Assembly (NCBI GenBank): GCA_963169455.1
Contig: CAUJDW010000035.1
Span: 1-54,662 of the forward strand
Reading direction: 5' to 3'
From: Bacteroidota bacterium
GTDB lineage: Bacteria > Bacteroidota > Bacteroidia > Chitinophagales > Saprospiraceae
DNA length: 54,662 nt
In this document: positions 8,168 to 17,395 of the stretch, one piece after another
Position numbering within the stretch: the stretch's first letter is position 1
Layout of the letters: every line of letters starts with the position of its first letter
The notes under the pieces: model-generated
Database searches by the model: none
Seen by the model: only the letters and a program-made list of their open reading frames with translations
What the model was told of the DNA's origin: nothing
Translations under genes and position numbers: made by a program

Positions 8168-9910
8168 ATGAGGCTTATTTACATCTTCTGTATTTCCCTT
8201 TTTCTTCCCCGGGCGGCTGCGGTTGGACAGGCCAACATCACCGTGACCAGCGCGGAAGTGTATGACATCCTGAAAGGCGGGTACGATGTGGGCAGTTACC
8301 TGCCTTCTGTGGTGATCAACCACCCGGATGATATCGTTGAGGGCCTCATCAGCGAGGTGTCGCCCGATTCCCTGAAAGCATACCTTCAGGCCCTGAGCGC
8401 TTTTGAGAACCGCAATACGGGTTCCGACACCCTGAGCGCCACCTTCGGCATTGGGGCTGCCCGCCGCTGGGTTTACGGCAAGTTCGGGGAATTCAGCGCC
8501 CAAAATGAAGGGCGGCTGCGGACGGCCTACCTGCAATTCGACCAGAACATCTGCGGCATGGGGCAGCACCGCAATATCTTCGCCGTCCTGCCCGGCATCG
8601 GGCCCCACCGCAACGAGCTGGTGATCGTGGAAGGCCATATAGACAGCCGCTGCGAAGACGTCTGTGATACCACCTGTATGGCCCATGGCATGGAGGACAA
8701 CGGCAGTGGCACGGCCCTGGTGCTGGAGCTGGCCCGCATCATGAGCCCCTTCGCCTTCGACCGCACCCTGGTTTTTCTGGCCACCATCGGCGAGGAACAG
8801 GGCCTTTACGGCGCCAACGCCTTCGCCGAATTCTGTGAAAACGAAAACATCCCGGTGCGCGCCGTTTACAATAATGACATCATCGGCGGCATCATCTGCG
8901 GGCAGACGGCCTCCCCTCCCGGCTGCCCCGGGCTGAATGCGATCGACAGCATCAACGTCCGGCTATACTCCTCCACCGCAACGCGCAACCTGGCGCGTTT
9001 CGCCCGCCTGGAATACGAAGAAAACCTGGCGCCCCTCGTGCCTGTCCCCTCCATGATCAACATTATGAGCCAGGAGGACCGCAGCGGGCGGGGCGGCGAC
9101 CACATCCCCTTCCGGCAGCGGGGCTTCCAGGCTATACGTTTCACCTCCGCCAATGAACACGGCAACGGCAACCCGGATACCCCCAACTACGACGACCGGC
9201 AGCACACCATGGAGGACGTCCTGGGCATAGATACCGATGGCGACAGCGTGATCGACAGCTTTTTTGTCGATTTCAACTACCTGGCCCGCAATACGGTGCT
9301 CAACGGCAACGCTGCCGCGATGAGCGCCCTGGGCCCGGCCTCCCCCACCCAATTCACCCTGGAAGACATCGATGGCGGCTTCCATTATTCGTTCGAAGAC
9401 CCCAACAACTACGGGCAATACCGCATCGGCCTGCGCCCCTTTGGCAGCGGCAATTACTTCGACACCCTGCTGACGGTCAGCCAGACGGAGGGCAGCCTGC
9501 TTTCCCTCCTGCCCTCCACTCCTTACTACCTGACGGTTTGCGCTGTGGACAGCAACGGCATCGAAAGCCATTTCTCCAATGAAATCTTTGAGTTTTTCAC
9601 TACGGGCACGGAGGAATTCGTACTTCCGGAAAAAGGCGTCACCCTGCTGCAAAACCGCCCCAACCCCTTTGATGAGGCCACTACCCTGGGGGTATATGTG
9701 GAACGCAGGCCGGACTACAGCGAGGCCTTCCTGCTCGTAACGGATGCCCACGGCAGAGAACTGGCGCGATATCCAATCGAGCTCAGGCCAGGGCTCGTAG
9801 AGGTCACCTATGGTTATGAGCACCACCAATACCGGCCCGGCACTTACTATTACAGCCTGGTGGTCGATGGGCAGGTTTATGAGACTAAGGCGATGATCTA
9901 TGCGTATTAA
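8168..9910 (+). CDS. Secreted M28-family peptidase with T9SS sorting domain
   Basis: A 580-residue exported zinc peptidase. The signal peptide is MRLIYIFCISLFLPRAAAVGQ. The catalytic domain (about residues 90-390) shows VEGHIDSRCEDVCDTTCMAHGMEDNGSGTA with His157 and the bridging Asp of MEDNGSG, TIGEEQGLYGANAF with the Glu pair, and YNNDIIGG; the final His is probably in DRQHTMEDVLG. Four cysteines in the zinc loop (SRCEDVCDTTCM and nearby) suggest disulphides. A fibronectin-III-like segment follows (TPYYLTVCAVDSNGIESHFSNE). The C-terminus LLQNRPNPFDEATTLGVYV ... YRPGTYYYSLVVDG is a type A T9SS sorting domain, predicting export across the outer membrane. It differs from the smaller M28 enzyme at 3937 in having this tail. 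Confidence 0.93.
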   Translation: MRLIYIFCISLFLPRAAAVGQANITVTSAEVYDILKGGYDVGSYLPSVVINHPDDIVEGLISEVSPDSLKAYLQALSAFENRNTGSDTLSATFGIGAARRWVYGKFGEFSAQNEGRLRTAYLQFDQNICGMGQHRNIFAVLPGIGPHRNELVIVEGHIDSRCEDVCDTTCMAHGMEDNGSGTALVLELARIMSPFAFDRTLVFLATIGEEQGLYGANAFAEFCENENIPVRAVYNNDIIGGIICGQTASPPGCPGLNAIDSINVRLYSSTATRNLARFARLEYEENLAPLVPVPSMINIMSQEDRSGRGGDHIPFRQRGFQAIRFTSANEHGNGNPDTPNYDDRQHTMEDVLGIDTDGDSVIDSFFVDFNYLARNTVLNGNAAAMSALGPASPTQFTLEDIDGGFHYSFEDPNNYGQYRIGLRPFGSGNYFDTLLTVSQTEGSLLSLLPSTPYYLTVCAVDSNGIESHFSNEIFEFFTTGTEEFVLPEKGVTLLQNRPNPFDEATTLGVYVERRPDYSEAFLLVTDAHGRELARYPIELRPGLVEVTYGYEHHQYRPGTYYYSLVVDGQVYETKAMIYAY

Positions 9911-9920
9911 GCGAGGGCGT

Positions 9921-9965
9921 CGCGGGGTGGCTGATCATGGCAAAATCGTGGCAAGCCACCCCGCG
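9921..9965. terminator. Hairpin after the T9SS M28 peptidase
   Basis: Perfect 12-bp arms CGCGGGGTGGCT (9921-9932) and AGCCACCCCGCG (9954-9965) begin 11 bases after the stop codon. There is no T-run directly after the stem, so it may be a termination or mRNA-end-protecting structure. Confidence 0.5.
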
Positions 9966-10007
9966 GCTATTCCATCAGATTCATTTTCAATTTTTTAACC
10001 CCACGCC

Positions 10008-12215
10008 ATGGACCACATTTCCAAAAAACCGCTGCACCGCATCGGGTATGACTTCATCCCTCCACCCTTCATACCGGAGGGAAAAGACGAGTACTACCTG
10101 CGCGATCAACAATCGGAGGGCCGCATCAGCTATCGAAGCCTGAAGGCCTACGAAATAGAAGTACTTGTAAAAAACGCCAACCAGGCCGACGACTGGAACG
10201 ACGTCATGGTAAGCGACACCTTCGACCCCCGCCTGGTGCGCAACTGCCAGTTCCACGGCCGGGTCCGCATCGGCGCCCTCCAGCCCTTATTTCTGGAACA
10301 CCACGAGTTGAAACTGCCGGTCGGGCTGTACAACAGCACTATCGCTGCCTGTGATATCGGCGATAATGTGGTGATCAAAAACGTGGATTACCTGGCCCAT
10401 TACATCATCGGCAATGAAGTGATCCTGTTCAACATCAACGAGATGCACACCACCAACCACGCCAAGTTCGGCAACGGGATCCTGAAAGAGGGCGAGCCGG
10501 AAGAAGTGCGGGTCTGGCTGGAGATATGCAACGAAAACGGAGGCCGGCGCGTGCTGCCTTTCGAGGGCATGATGCCTGCCGACGCCTGGCTGTGGTCCAA
10601 ATTCCGGGGCCGCCCCGCTCTGATGAAGCGTTTGCAGGAGATGACGGAAGCCCGGTTCGACGCCAGGCGCGGCTATTATGGCACTGTCGGCGACCGCACG
10701 GTGATCAAGAACACCCGCATCCTCAAAGATGTGAAAGTTGGCGCCGCCGCCTATATCAAGGGCGGCAACAAGCTGAAGAACCTGACGATCAACAGCAGTG
10801 CGGAGGCGCCTTCCCAGATCGGCGAAGGCGTGGAGATGGTCAACGGCATCATGGGCTACGGCAGCCGGTCCTTCTACGGCGTAAAGGCCGTGCGCTTCGT
10901 GATGGGCGAAAACACCACGCTCAAGTACGGCGCCCGGCTGATCAATTCCTATCTGGGCGACAATTCCACGATTTCCTGCTGCGAGGTGCTGAACTCCCTC
11001 ATCTTCCCGGCGCACGAACAGCACCACAACAATTCCTTCCTGGTAGCCGCCACGGTGATGGGGCAGAGCAATATCGCCGCCGGCGCGACGATAGGCTCCA
11101 ACCACAATTCCCGGGGCATGGACGGCGAAGTCGTCGCCGGGCGGGGGTTCTGGCCGGGCCTGTGCGTCAGTATCAAACACAATTCCCGCTTCGCTTCCTT
11201 CTGCCTGCTGGCCAAAGGCGATTATCCCGCGGAGCTCAACATCCCCCTCCCTTTCTCGCTGGTGTCCAATAACGAAAGCGAGGGCTGCCTGCAGGTATTG
11301 CCCGCCTACTGGTGGCTGTACAACATGTACGCCCTGGCCCGCAATGCGTGGAAGTTCGGCGCCCGCGACCAGCGCCAGCTCAAAGCTCAACCCGTCGTTT
11401 TTGACTTCCTGGCCCCCGATACGGCAGCGGAATTATTCCAAGGGCTCCGCCTGCTCGAAACGGCAACGGCCGAGGCCTACCTCCGCCAGGAAGGCCAGGG
11501 CTCCGCCCAATATGGCGAACACCATCAACTGGGCCAGCGCCTGCTGCTTGCTGAAACGGGCATTGTGGACAAGCTGGAAATCCTGGGAAAAAACATGGAA
11601 AACTCCCGCCGGCCTGTCAGGATACTCAAAGCAGCCCAGGCCTACGGGGCCTATCGGGAAATGCTGCACTTTTACGCCGTCAAAACCCTGATAGAATATG
11701 CAGACAGCGCCGGTTACCAAAACTGGGCGCAGATCGGCGAAGCGCTGTCGGGGAGCCGGCGCGAGCCGTGGCACAACCTGGGCGGCCAGTTGGCGCCCCA
11801 GTCCAGCCTCGACGAGTTGATCGCCAAGGTAGAGAATAAAGAAATCGCCGGCTGGGACGAATTGCACGGCTATTACCGCTACCTCCAAGGCCTTTACCCC
11901 CGGCAAAAGGCCGAAAATGCCTTTGCATGCCTTGTGGAACTTTATGGGCTGCCTGCCGAAAGCATTTCAGAAGCCCACTGGGCAAGGTGGCTGGACAAAG
12001 CCGACGCCATTGCCAGCCTCATGGCTTGCCGGACACAGGAGAGCAGGGAGAAGGATTACAGAAACCCCTTCCAGCAGGCCACCTACGACAGTGCAGAAGA
12101 AATGGAGGCCGTCCTGGGCGCCATCGGCGCCAACAGCTTTGTCCGGCAAATGGCAGGAGAAGCCCAGCGGTTCGGGCTGCGGGTGAAGGCGCTGAGAGGG
12201 AAGAGAAGCCATTGA
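10008..12215 (+). CDS. DUF4954 family protein (left-handed beta-helix)
   Basis: A 735-residue cytoplasmic protein of the DUF4954 family, found mostly in Bacteroidota and spirochaetes, with no established activity. Residues about 70-440 have hexapeptide-like repeats (CDIGDNVVIKNVDYLAHYIIGNEVIL, ANGAS-type turns and TIGSNHNSRGMDGEVVAG) that predict a left-handed parallel beta-helix like that of sugar-phosphate nucleotidyl- and acyl-transferases. The last third is alpha-helical (LIEYADSAGYQNWAQIGEALSG onward) with no known motif. There is no signal peptide. The stop is 35 bases before the acyl-CoA ligase start, and the next two genes follow on the same strand, so the three may be co-transcribed. 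The ATG at 10008 is the first in-frame one and fits the family N-terminus. Confidence 0.85.
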   Translation: MDHISKKPLHRIGYDFIPPPFIPEGKDEYYLRDQQSEGRISYRSLKAYEIEVLVKNANQADDWNDVMVSDTFDPRLVRNCQFHGRVRIGALQPLFLEHHELKLPVGLYNSTIAACDIGDNVVIKNVDYLAHYIIGNEVILFNINEMHTTNHAKFGNGILKEGEPEEVRVWLEICNENGGRRVLPFEGMMPADAWLWSKFRGRPALMKRLQEMTEARFDARRGYYGTVGDRTVIKNTRILKDVKVGAAAYIKGGNKLKNLTINSSAEAPSQIGEGVEMVNGIMGYGSRSFYGVKAVRFVMGENTTLKYGARLINSYLGDNSTISCCEVLNSLIFPAHEQHHNNSFLVAATVMGQSNIAAGATIGSNHNSRGMDGEVVAGRGFWPGLCVSIKHNSRFASFCLLAKGDYPAELNIPLPFSLVSNNESEGCLQVLPAYWWLYNMYALARNAWKFGARDQRQLKAQPVVFDFLAPDTAAELFQGLRLLETATAEAYLRQEGQGSAQYGEHHQLGQRLLLAETGIVDKLEILGKNMENSRRPVRILKAAQAYGAYREMLHFYAVKTLIEYADSAGYQNWAQIGEALSGSRREPWHNLGGQLAPQSSLDELIAKVENKEIAGWDELHGYYRYLQGLYPRQKAENAFACLVELYGLPAESISEAHWARWLDKADAIASLMACRTQESREKDYRNPFQQATYDSAEEMEAVLGAIGANSFVRQMAGEAQRFGLRVKALRGKRSH

Positions 12216-12250
12216 TATTAGCCATTGCACAGGGGTTAAACCAGTACCAC

Positions 12251-13762
12251 ATGCAACAGGAACAACACGACTGGATTGCCAGATGGGCGGTGTACAGCCC
12301 GGGCAAAGTGGCGGCCAGGGAAAGCGAAACCCGGCGCTTCCTGACTTATGGCGAACTGCACCGCTTAGGCCATTGCCTGGCCCTCCACCTGCGGGCCAGC
12401 TACGGCATCGGCAAGGGCAGCCGCATTGCCATCCTGGCGGAAAACTGCCTGGAGTACTTCGCCCTTTTCGCCGCCATGCAAAAAATGGGCTGCATCCTGA
12501 CGCCCCTGAATTACCGGCTGGCGAGTACCGAGATCGACTACATGCTCCGGGACTCGGAGCCCACCCTGGCCATTGCCGAACAAAAGTTCGAAGCATTGCT
12601 GCAAGCGGCGCCTGCCTTCGGCCGTGTTCCCCACTACTGGCCATTGGAAGCCCTGGCCGAATTCTGCGAAAACCACCGCAGCGGGCCTTTGGAGGAAGAA
12701 TACCCGCCCGAAACGCTGGAAGAAGATCATCCCGCTTTCCTGCTCTACACCTCCGGCACCACGGGCTTCCCCAAAGGCGCTGTCTACAGCCACAAAATGC
12801 TGTTCTGGAACAGCATCAACACGGCCATGAGCCTGATCATCAACTCGGAGAGCCGCACCATCAATGTGATGCCGCCCTTCCACACCGGCGGCTGGAATGT
12901 ACTCACCACCCCTTTCCTGCACCATGGCGCCTATACCTGTCTGTTGAAAAAATTCGACGCCCAGGCCGTGCTTCGCCTCCTGCAGGAGGAAGAAGTGACG
13001 GTTTTTATGGGCGTGCCGACCATGCTGAAAATGATGGCCGAGGCGCCGGAATTTGAACAGGCTTCTTTTCCCAGCCTATACTACATCATCGTCGGAGGAG
13101 AGCCCATGCCCATCCCGCTGATCGAGCAATGGGACGCCAGGGGCGTGGCCATCCGCCAGGGTTACGGCATGACAGAAGTAGGGCCCAACCTGACTTCTCT
13201 GCACCAGGACGACGCCATCCGCAAAAAGGGCTCCATCGGGCGGCCCAACTTTTATGTCCAGATCCGTATCGCCGACGAGCTGGGGCGCCCGGCGCCTGCC
13301 GGCCAGCCCGGAGAACTGCTGCTGCGCGGCCCCATGGTGACACCTGGCTACTGGCGCAACGAAGCGGCCACCCAAAAGGCGCTGGAAGGTGGCTGGTTCC
13401 GCACCGGCGACCTGGTGCGGGAAGACGGGGAAGGCTATCTGTACGTGGTGGACCGCATCAAGAACATGTTCATCTCCGGCGGTGAAAATGTCTATCCCGC
13501 AGAGGTGGAGCGCGTGCTGATGGCCCACGAAAGCATATCGGAGGCCGCTGTCATCGGCGTGCCCGACGAAAAGTGGGGGGAGGTGGGCAAGGCATTCATC
13601 GTGGCCCGTGAAGGCGCATCCCTTTCCGCCGATATGGTCAGGGAGCATTGCCTCCGGAACCTGGCCCGGTTCAAAGCGCCCCGCCATATTCAGTTCGTGG
13701 GCGCCCTGCCCAAAAACGACACCGGCAAGCTCAACCGGAAGGCGCTGAAAGAATGGCCCTGA
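12251..13762 (+). CDS. Acyl-CoA synthetase, AMP-binding family
   Basis: A 503-residue ANL-superfamily enzyme that adenylates a carboxylic acid and transfers it to CoA; similarity is greatest to medium/long-chain fatty-acid-CoA ligases. The start was set at ATG 12251 (MQQEQHDWIARWAVYSPGKVA) because the open frame to 11927 overlaps the DUF4954 gene. Motifs in order: P-loop-like LLYTSGTTGFPKGAVYSH (about residue 168), PPFHTGGWN, the A5 motif GYGMTEVGP, A7 WFRTGDLVRED, hinge VVDRIKNMFISGGENVYPAEVE, and the C-terminal catalytic lysine region KNDTGKLNRKALKEW. All residues needed for adenylation and thioesterification are present. The chain length preference is not deducible. Confidence 0.93.
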   Translation: MQQEQHDWIARWAVYSPGKVAARESETRRFLTYGELHRLGHCLALHLRASYGIGKGSRIAILAENCLEYFALFAAMQKMGCILTPLNYRLASTEIDYMLRDSEPTLAIAEQKFEALLQAAPAFGRVPHYWPLEALAEFCENHRSGPLEEEYPPETLEEDHPAFLLYTSGTTGFPKGAVYSHKMLFWNSINTAMSLIINSESRTINVMPPFHTGGWNVLTTPFLHHGAYTCLLKKFDAQAVLRLLQEEEVTVFMGVPTMLKMMAEAPEFEQASFPSLYYIIVGGEPMPIPLIEQWDARGVAIRQGYGMTEVGPNLTSLHQDDAIRKKGSIGRPNFYVQIRIADELGRPAPAGQPGELLLRGPMVTPGYWRNEAATQKALEGGWFRTGDLVREDGEGYLYVVDRIKNMFISGGENVYPAEVERVLMAHESISEAAVIGVPDEKWGEVGKAFIVAREGASLSADMVREHCLRNLARFKAPRHIQFVGALPKNDTGKLNRKALKEWP

Positions 13763-13809
13763 ATTGCCGGCTTTTGCCTAACTTAGCCTATGAGCAAATA
13801 TGGACTTCC

Positions 13810-14916
13810 ATGAAAAATATTTATGTGGCCGCTACCGGCCAGCATGTTGGCAAGACAACCTGCACCCTCGGACTGGTCGCCGCACTGCAGGAAATGGGGT
13901 ACAACACGGGCTATTGCAAACCTGTTGGCCAGCAACACCTGACCGTGGATGGCAAAACAGCCGATAAGGACGCCGTGCTCTTCGCCCAGGTGATTGGTTT
14001 CGACATCGTGCCGGAATGGCATAGCCCCGTGGTGCTGGCCCAGGGCGCAACCAAAAAATTTCTGGAACACCCCGAAGATTTCGACTACAAGCGCCGCATA
14101 CTCGAAGCCGCAGCCTATCTGGAAGCTTCGCGCGACATCATGGTTTACGAAGGCACCGGGCACCCCGGCGTGGGCAGCGTGGTCAACCTGTCCAATGCCG
14201 AAGTCGCCGAAATGCTCAACGCGGGCATCGTCATGGTGGTGGAAGGCGGCATCGGGCGAACCATAGACCGCCTGCACATGAGCATGGCCCTGTTCCGGGA
14301 GAAAAAGCTGCCCGTGCTCGGTGTCCTGGTCAATAAAGTGGTCCCCGAAAAACGGGAAGAGATTGAGTACTACCTGAACAAAAAGTTCACAGAGATGAAC
14401 ATCCCGCTCCTGGGGGTGCTGCCTTACGACCGCTCGCTCTCCTACCCCATCATGGAAACGATCAACCAGGCCGTCAACGGCAAGGTAGTGATCAACGGGC
14501 ACATGCTCAGCAACAGCGTGGAAGACATCATCGCCGGCTCGCTGGTGGATGTGGACGAATTCAACACTTTCCGCAATATCCTCCTGGTGGTCAGCCATAA
14601 ACGGCTCAATGAAGCCATCGAAAAGATCAAGGCCGTCGCTCAGATGAAAAAACTCCAGGGCACGCCGCTTTCCGGCGTCATCGTCACCGGTGATGGCCGC
14701 CATGAGAACTGGTTCCGGATGGAAACCGTGCAGCACCCTTACTGCATCGAACACGAAATACCGGTAATTACCACCGTTCTGGACACCTACGGCTCGGTGG
14801 TCAAGATCAGCCGCATCGAGGTGAAGATCAATACGCGCACCCCCTGGAAGATCAAACGCGCCATATCCCTGATCAGGGAACACCTGGACTTCGGCCTGCT
14901 GATGGAGCGCCTATAG
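13810..14916 (+). CDS. BioD/phosphotransacetylase-N-like P-loop ATPase with DRTGG-type domain
   Basis: A 368-residue cytoplasmic protein related to the regulatory N-terminal half of long phosphotransacetylases. It has a dethiobiotin-synthetase-like nucleotide-binding domain (residues 1-210) with the Walker A variant ATGQHVGKTTCTLG, MVYEGTGHPGVGSVVNLSNAEVAEML, and VLVNKVVPEKREEI. This is followed by a DRTGG-type domain (about 215-330, HMLSNSVEDIIAGSL to VIVTGDGRHENWF). The catalytic acetyltransferase half of Pta is absent, so it is not a phosphotransacetylase itself. ATG 13810 gives the expected start MKNIYVAATGQHVGKTT; upstream in-frame codons overlap the ligase gene. The stop codon lies inside the large inverted repeat 14904-14979. 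The substrate is unknown. Confidence 0.82.
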   Translation: MKNIYVAATGQHVGKTTCTLGLVAALQEMGYNTGYCKPVGQQHLTVDGKTADKDAVLFAQVIGFDIVPEWHSPVVLAQGATKKFLEHPEDFDYKRRILEAAAYLEASRDIMVYEGTGHPGVGSVVNLSNAEVAEMLNAGIVMVVEGGIGRTIDRLHMSMALFREKKLPVLGVLVNKVVPEKREEIEYYLNKKFTEMNIPLLGVLPYDRSLSYPIMETINQAVNGKVVINGHMLSNSVEDIIAGSLVDVDEFNTFRNILLVVSHKRLNEAIEKIKAVAQMKKLQGTPLSGVIVTGDGRHENWFRMETVQHPYCIEHEIPVITTVLDTYGSVVKISRIEVKINTRTPWKIKRAISLIREHLDFGLLMERL

Positions 14917-14979
14917 ATGGCATCGCTTGAAGCGATGCCATCTATACCGCTTCAAGCGATGCCATCTATAGGCCGCTCC
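14904..14979. terminator. 25-bp perfect inverted repeat holding two convergent stop codons
   Basis: The arms 14910-14934 and 14948-14972 are perfect inverted copies over 25 bp, separated by 13 bases, and the match continues outward (GGAGCG / CGCTCC) with one extra base. Both convergent genes end inside it in the same way, with CTA TAG: the plus gene at 14914-14916 and the minus gene at 14966-14968. The spacer repeats part of an arm (ATGCCATCTATA), so an alternative inner hairpin is possible. It probably serves as a bidirectional terminator. Confidence 0.75.
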
Positions 14980-15682
14980 AGAAATCGATTTCCTGGCGCA
15001 CGCCGGTTGCTGCATCCGCGATAAAGGCCTGTTTGTCCTCATACACTTTGAGCCGCCCCTCCTGCATCAGCCCGATGCGGCTGCCCATCAGGATGGCCTC
15101 CTTGAGGTCGTGGGTGACGAACAGCCCGGTGATATGGAAGCTGCCTGCGATTTGTTTCAGCAGTTGCTGCATGCTGGCCCGGGTCTCGGTATCGAGCGCG
15201 CCGAAAGGTTCATCGAGCAGCAGCACCTTGGGCTGTACGGCCAGCGCGCGCCCGAAGGCTACCCGCTGCCGCTGGCCACCCGAGAGCTGGTGCGGCATCT
15301 TGGCAGCATGTTCCGGAAGCCCGAGGCTCTCCAGGAGGCGGTTTACCTTTTGGAAAATTTCTCCTTCCGGCAGGCGGCGCAACCGGAGTCCGAAAGCCAC
15401 GTTCTCAAATGCGTTCAGGTGGGGAAAAAGCAAGGGTTCCTGATACAGGTACACGATATTGCGCCGATGCGGCGGCTGCCCGGAAATATCGCGGCCCTCC
15501 AGGAATACCCGCCCGCTATCGGCCGATTCCAGCCCGGCAAGTATCTTAAGCAGCGTCGTCTTTCCGCTTCCCGAGCGCCCCAGGATGCTGAGCATCTCCC
15601 CCTGCGGCAATTCCAGGCTGGCCGACCGCAGGATTTCCTCCCGGCCGAAGTGTTTTGCGATATCGATGGCTTGCAACAACAT
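14966..15682 (-). CDS. ABC transporter ATP-binding protein (YnjD-like)
   Basis: A 238-residue cytoplasmic ATPase that energises the importer encoded just upstream. Walker A is GRSGSGKTT (residues 35-43), the Q-loop VYLYQEPLLFPHLNAFENVAFGLRLRR, the signature LSGGQRQRVAFGRAL, Walker B VLLLDEPFGALD and the H-loop FVTHDLKEAILMGSRIGLM. All catalytic motifs are intact. It has no C-terminal TOBE regulatory domain. It is the last gene of a four-gene minus-strand operon (binding protein, two permeases, ATPase) and starts 9 bases after the preceding permease. The set resembles the YnjBCD type of importer; its substrate is not established. Confidence 0.92.
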   Translation of the reverse strand: MLLQAIDIAKHFGREEILRSASLELPQGEMLSILGRSGSGKTTLLKILAGLESADSGRVFLEGRDISGQPPHRRNIVYLYQEPLLFPHLNAFENVAFGLRLRRLPEGEIFQKVNRLLESLGLPEHAAKMPHQLSGGQRQRVAFGRALAVQPKVLLLDEPFGALDTETRASMQQLLKQIAGSFHITGLFVTHDLKEAILMGSRIGLMQEGRLKVYEDKQAFIADAATGVRQEIDFWSGL

Positions 15683-15691
15683 ATTTCAACC

Positions 15692-16462
15692 TTAACGGGC
15701 GCCTGCACGTGCAAAAACATACCTCTTGTTCAGCCACAGCAGCACCAGCGGCGGCAGCACCAGCAGGCAGCCAGTCAGCGCCGCAAAGAAAATATTGGCC
15801 TCCCCGACGTACTGAAAAACCTTCAGCGTCAGGGTTTGCACCTTTCCAACACCAATCAGCATGGTCAGGCCGTATTCAAACCAGGAAATTAAAAAAATCT
15901 GAAAAAAACACGTCATCAGAGCACCGCGCCCTACCGGGATCAACACCCGCGCATAAGCCTGCCGCGGCCTGCCGCCGAGCGTGGCGGCCAGTTGCTCCAT
16001 GGCCCGCATCTGCTCGTTCCAGAAACCGCTGAAAAAAATCACCCCGTAGGGAAAAGTGATGAACAACTGCGCCAGCACGACGCCCCATACTTTGCCCGAT
16101 AATTCCGCCCGGAAGAAAAAAGCCTGCAGGCAGGCCGCCAGGACGGCCGGCGCCAGAACGTAGGGCAGGTAGGCCAGCACCAGCCAGAAACGGCGCCGGC
16201 GGCTGTAGGCAATGTGCTTGCTCACCCAGAATCCGGCCAGCGTAACGGGCGCAGCTATTCCCAGAGAAATTGCAAGCGACAATAACGTGCTCCGGCCCAG
16301 GCCCGCCTGCGCGCCCCACACAAAATGCCAGTTCTCCAGGGTCCACTGCCGTGGAAAAACTTCCGGATAGGCCCAGCCCCGCCCCAGCGACAACATCAGC
16401 AGAAAGCCGAAGGGAACCAATAGCAGGGCTATGAACGCATATTTGAGTAACCGCTTGGCCAT
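15692..16462 (-). CDS. ABC transporter permease (second subunit)
   Basis: A 256-residue inner-membrane permease with about six hydrophobic segments, beginning LLKYAFIALLLVPFGFLLMLSLG. The binding-protein-dependent transport signature (EAA loop) is near ATLGGRPRQAYARVLIPVGRGALMTCFF. The start codon lies one base beyond the stop of the upstream permease gene, which indicates translational coupling. In E. coli the YnjC permease is one long fused chain; here the two halves are separate genes. Substrate is unknown. Confidence 0.85.
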   Translation of the reverse strand: MAKRLLKYAFIALLLVPFGFLLMLSLGRGWAYPEVFPRQWTLENWHFVWGAQAGLGRSTLLSLAISLGIAAPVTLAGFWVSKHIAYSRRRRFWLVLAYLPYVLAPAVLAACLQAFFFRAELSGKVWGVVLAQLFITFPYGVIFFSGFWNEQMRAMEQLAATLGGRPRQAYARVLIPVGRGALMTCFFQIFLISWFEYGLTMLIGVGKVQTLTLKVFQYVGEANIFFAALTGCLLVLPPLVLLWLNKRYVFARAGAR

Positions 16463-16463
16463 T

Positions 16464-17351
16464 TTAAACTTTTTTACCCCTCCCCCCTGAACCTTGATAC
16501 TTTAACCTTTCCTCCCCATTCCTCCCCAGCAGCCACACCGCCAGCGAAAGGACGATAGCCGAATACGCGATACAGGCCACATAAGCCTGCGGTATGTCCC
16601 CCAGGTTGAAGCGCTGCAGTTTTTGAATAGCCAGCACCGACACCATCTGATTCGACTGCCTGCCCAGCAACAAGGGCGCTTCGTAGGCTCCCATCACGAA
16701 CAAGCCGTAAAGGACAATGGTTGGGAATGCCCGCCGCAGCAGCAGGGGCGCCGCCACCCGCAGCGCTGCCTGCCGGGCTCCCGCGCCCAGCGTGCGCGCC
16801 AGTTGCACAAATTCCTCCACCTGCTCGTTCTCGTACAGGTTGGCGAAGAAGATGATGAAAAATGGCGCCGCCATCAGAAAATGAGCCGCGATTATGCCTA
16901 TCCCCCAATAGTCATTCACCAAACCGGGAAATTGCTCCAGCCCGCTTATCAGCCCAAGCTGGTAAGCCAGGCGCGATACCAGGCCGCCCGCCGACAGCAT
17001 CTGGAAAACGATGAATGCCATCACGATAGCGGGTATGGCCAGGGGAAAGTAAATGAAAAGGGAAAGGCTGCCCCTCAGAAAAACCCGCGGCCAGGCTGCC
17101 ACAAACCCCAAAGCCACTCCCACAGCCAGTACTGTCGTCACCACCGATACCCAGGCGCTGAAGGCCATAGTACGCCAGAAAAAGGCTGACCCCAGCACCT
17201 CCTCCCAGTGCGCCAGCGTAAATCCTTCGCTGAGCAAACCCACCAACCCCAGGCTGTACGCCATAGCATAGCCTAACCCCAGCAACAAGGGCAGCACGGC
17301 CAGGGCGATGAACAACCCAAAAGCGAGGTATTTTGTCCGAAGTGGCTTCAT
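16464..17351 (-). CDS. ABC transporter permease (first subunit)
   Basis: A 295-residue inner-membrane permease with about six transmembrane segments (for example LAFGLFIALAVLPLLLGLGYAMAYSLGL at the N-terminus). The EAA-type loop reads RTLGAGARQAALRVAAPLLLRRAFP. The C-terminus is charged (GRNGEERLKYQGSGGRGKKV). It follows the binding-protein gene by 44 bases and precedes the second permease by one base. It probably forms a heterodimer with that permease. Confidence 0.85.
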   Translation of the reverse strand: MKPLRTKYLAFGLFIALAVLPLLLGLGYAMAYSLGLVGLLSEGFTLAHWEEVLGSAFFWRTMAFSAWVSVVTTVLAVGVALGFVAAWPRVFLRGSLSLFIYFPLAIPAIVMAFIVFQMLSAGGLVSRLAYQLGLISGLEQFPGLVNDYWGIGIIAAHFLMAAPFFIIFFANLYENEQVEEFVQLARTLGAGARQAALRVAAPLLLRRAFPTIVLYGLFVMGAYEAPLLLGRQSNQMVSVLAIQKLQRFNLGDIPQAYVACIAYSAIVLSLAVWLLGRNGEERLKYQGSGGRGKKV

Positions 17352-17395
17352 GTTGCCTGGTGTGTTTCTTGCCCCCCTCTGCTCTATGCGCTATG

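Noticed and set aside
11927-12250. N-terminal extension of the acyl-CoA ligase frame
   Set aside because: It overlaps the end of the DUF4954 gene in another frame, and the family N-terminus is at 12251.
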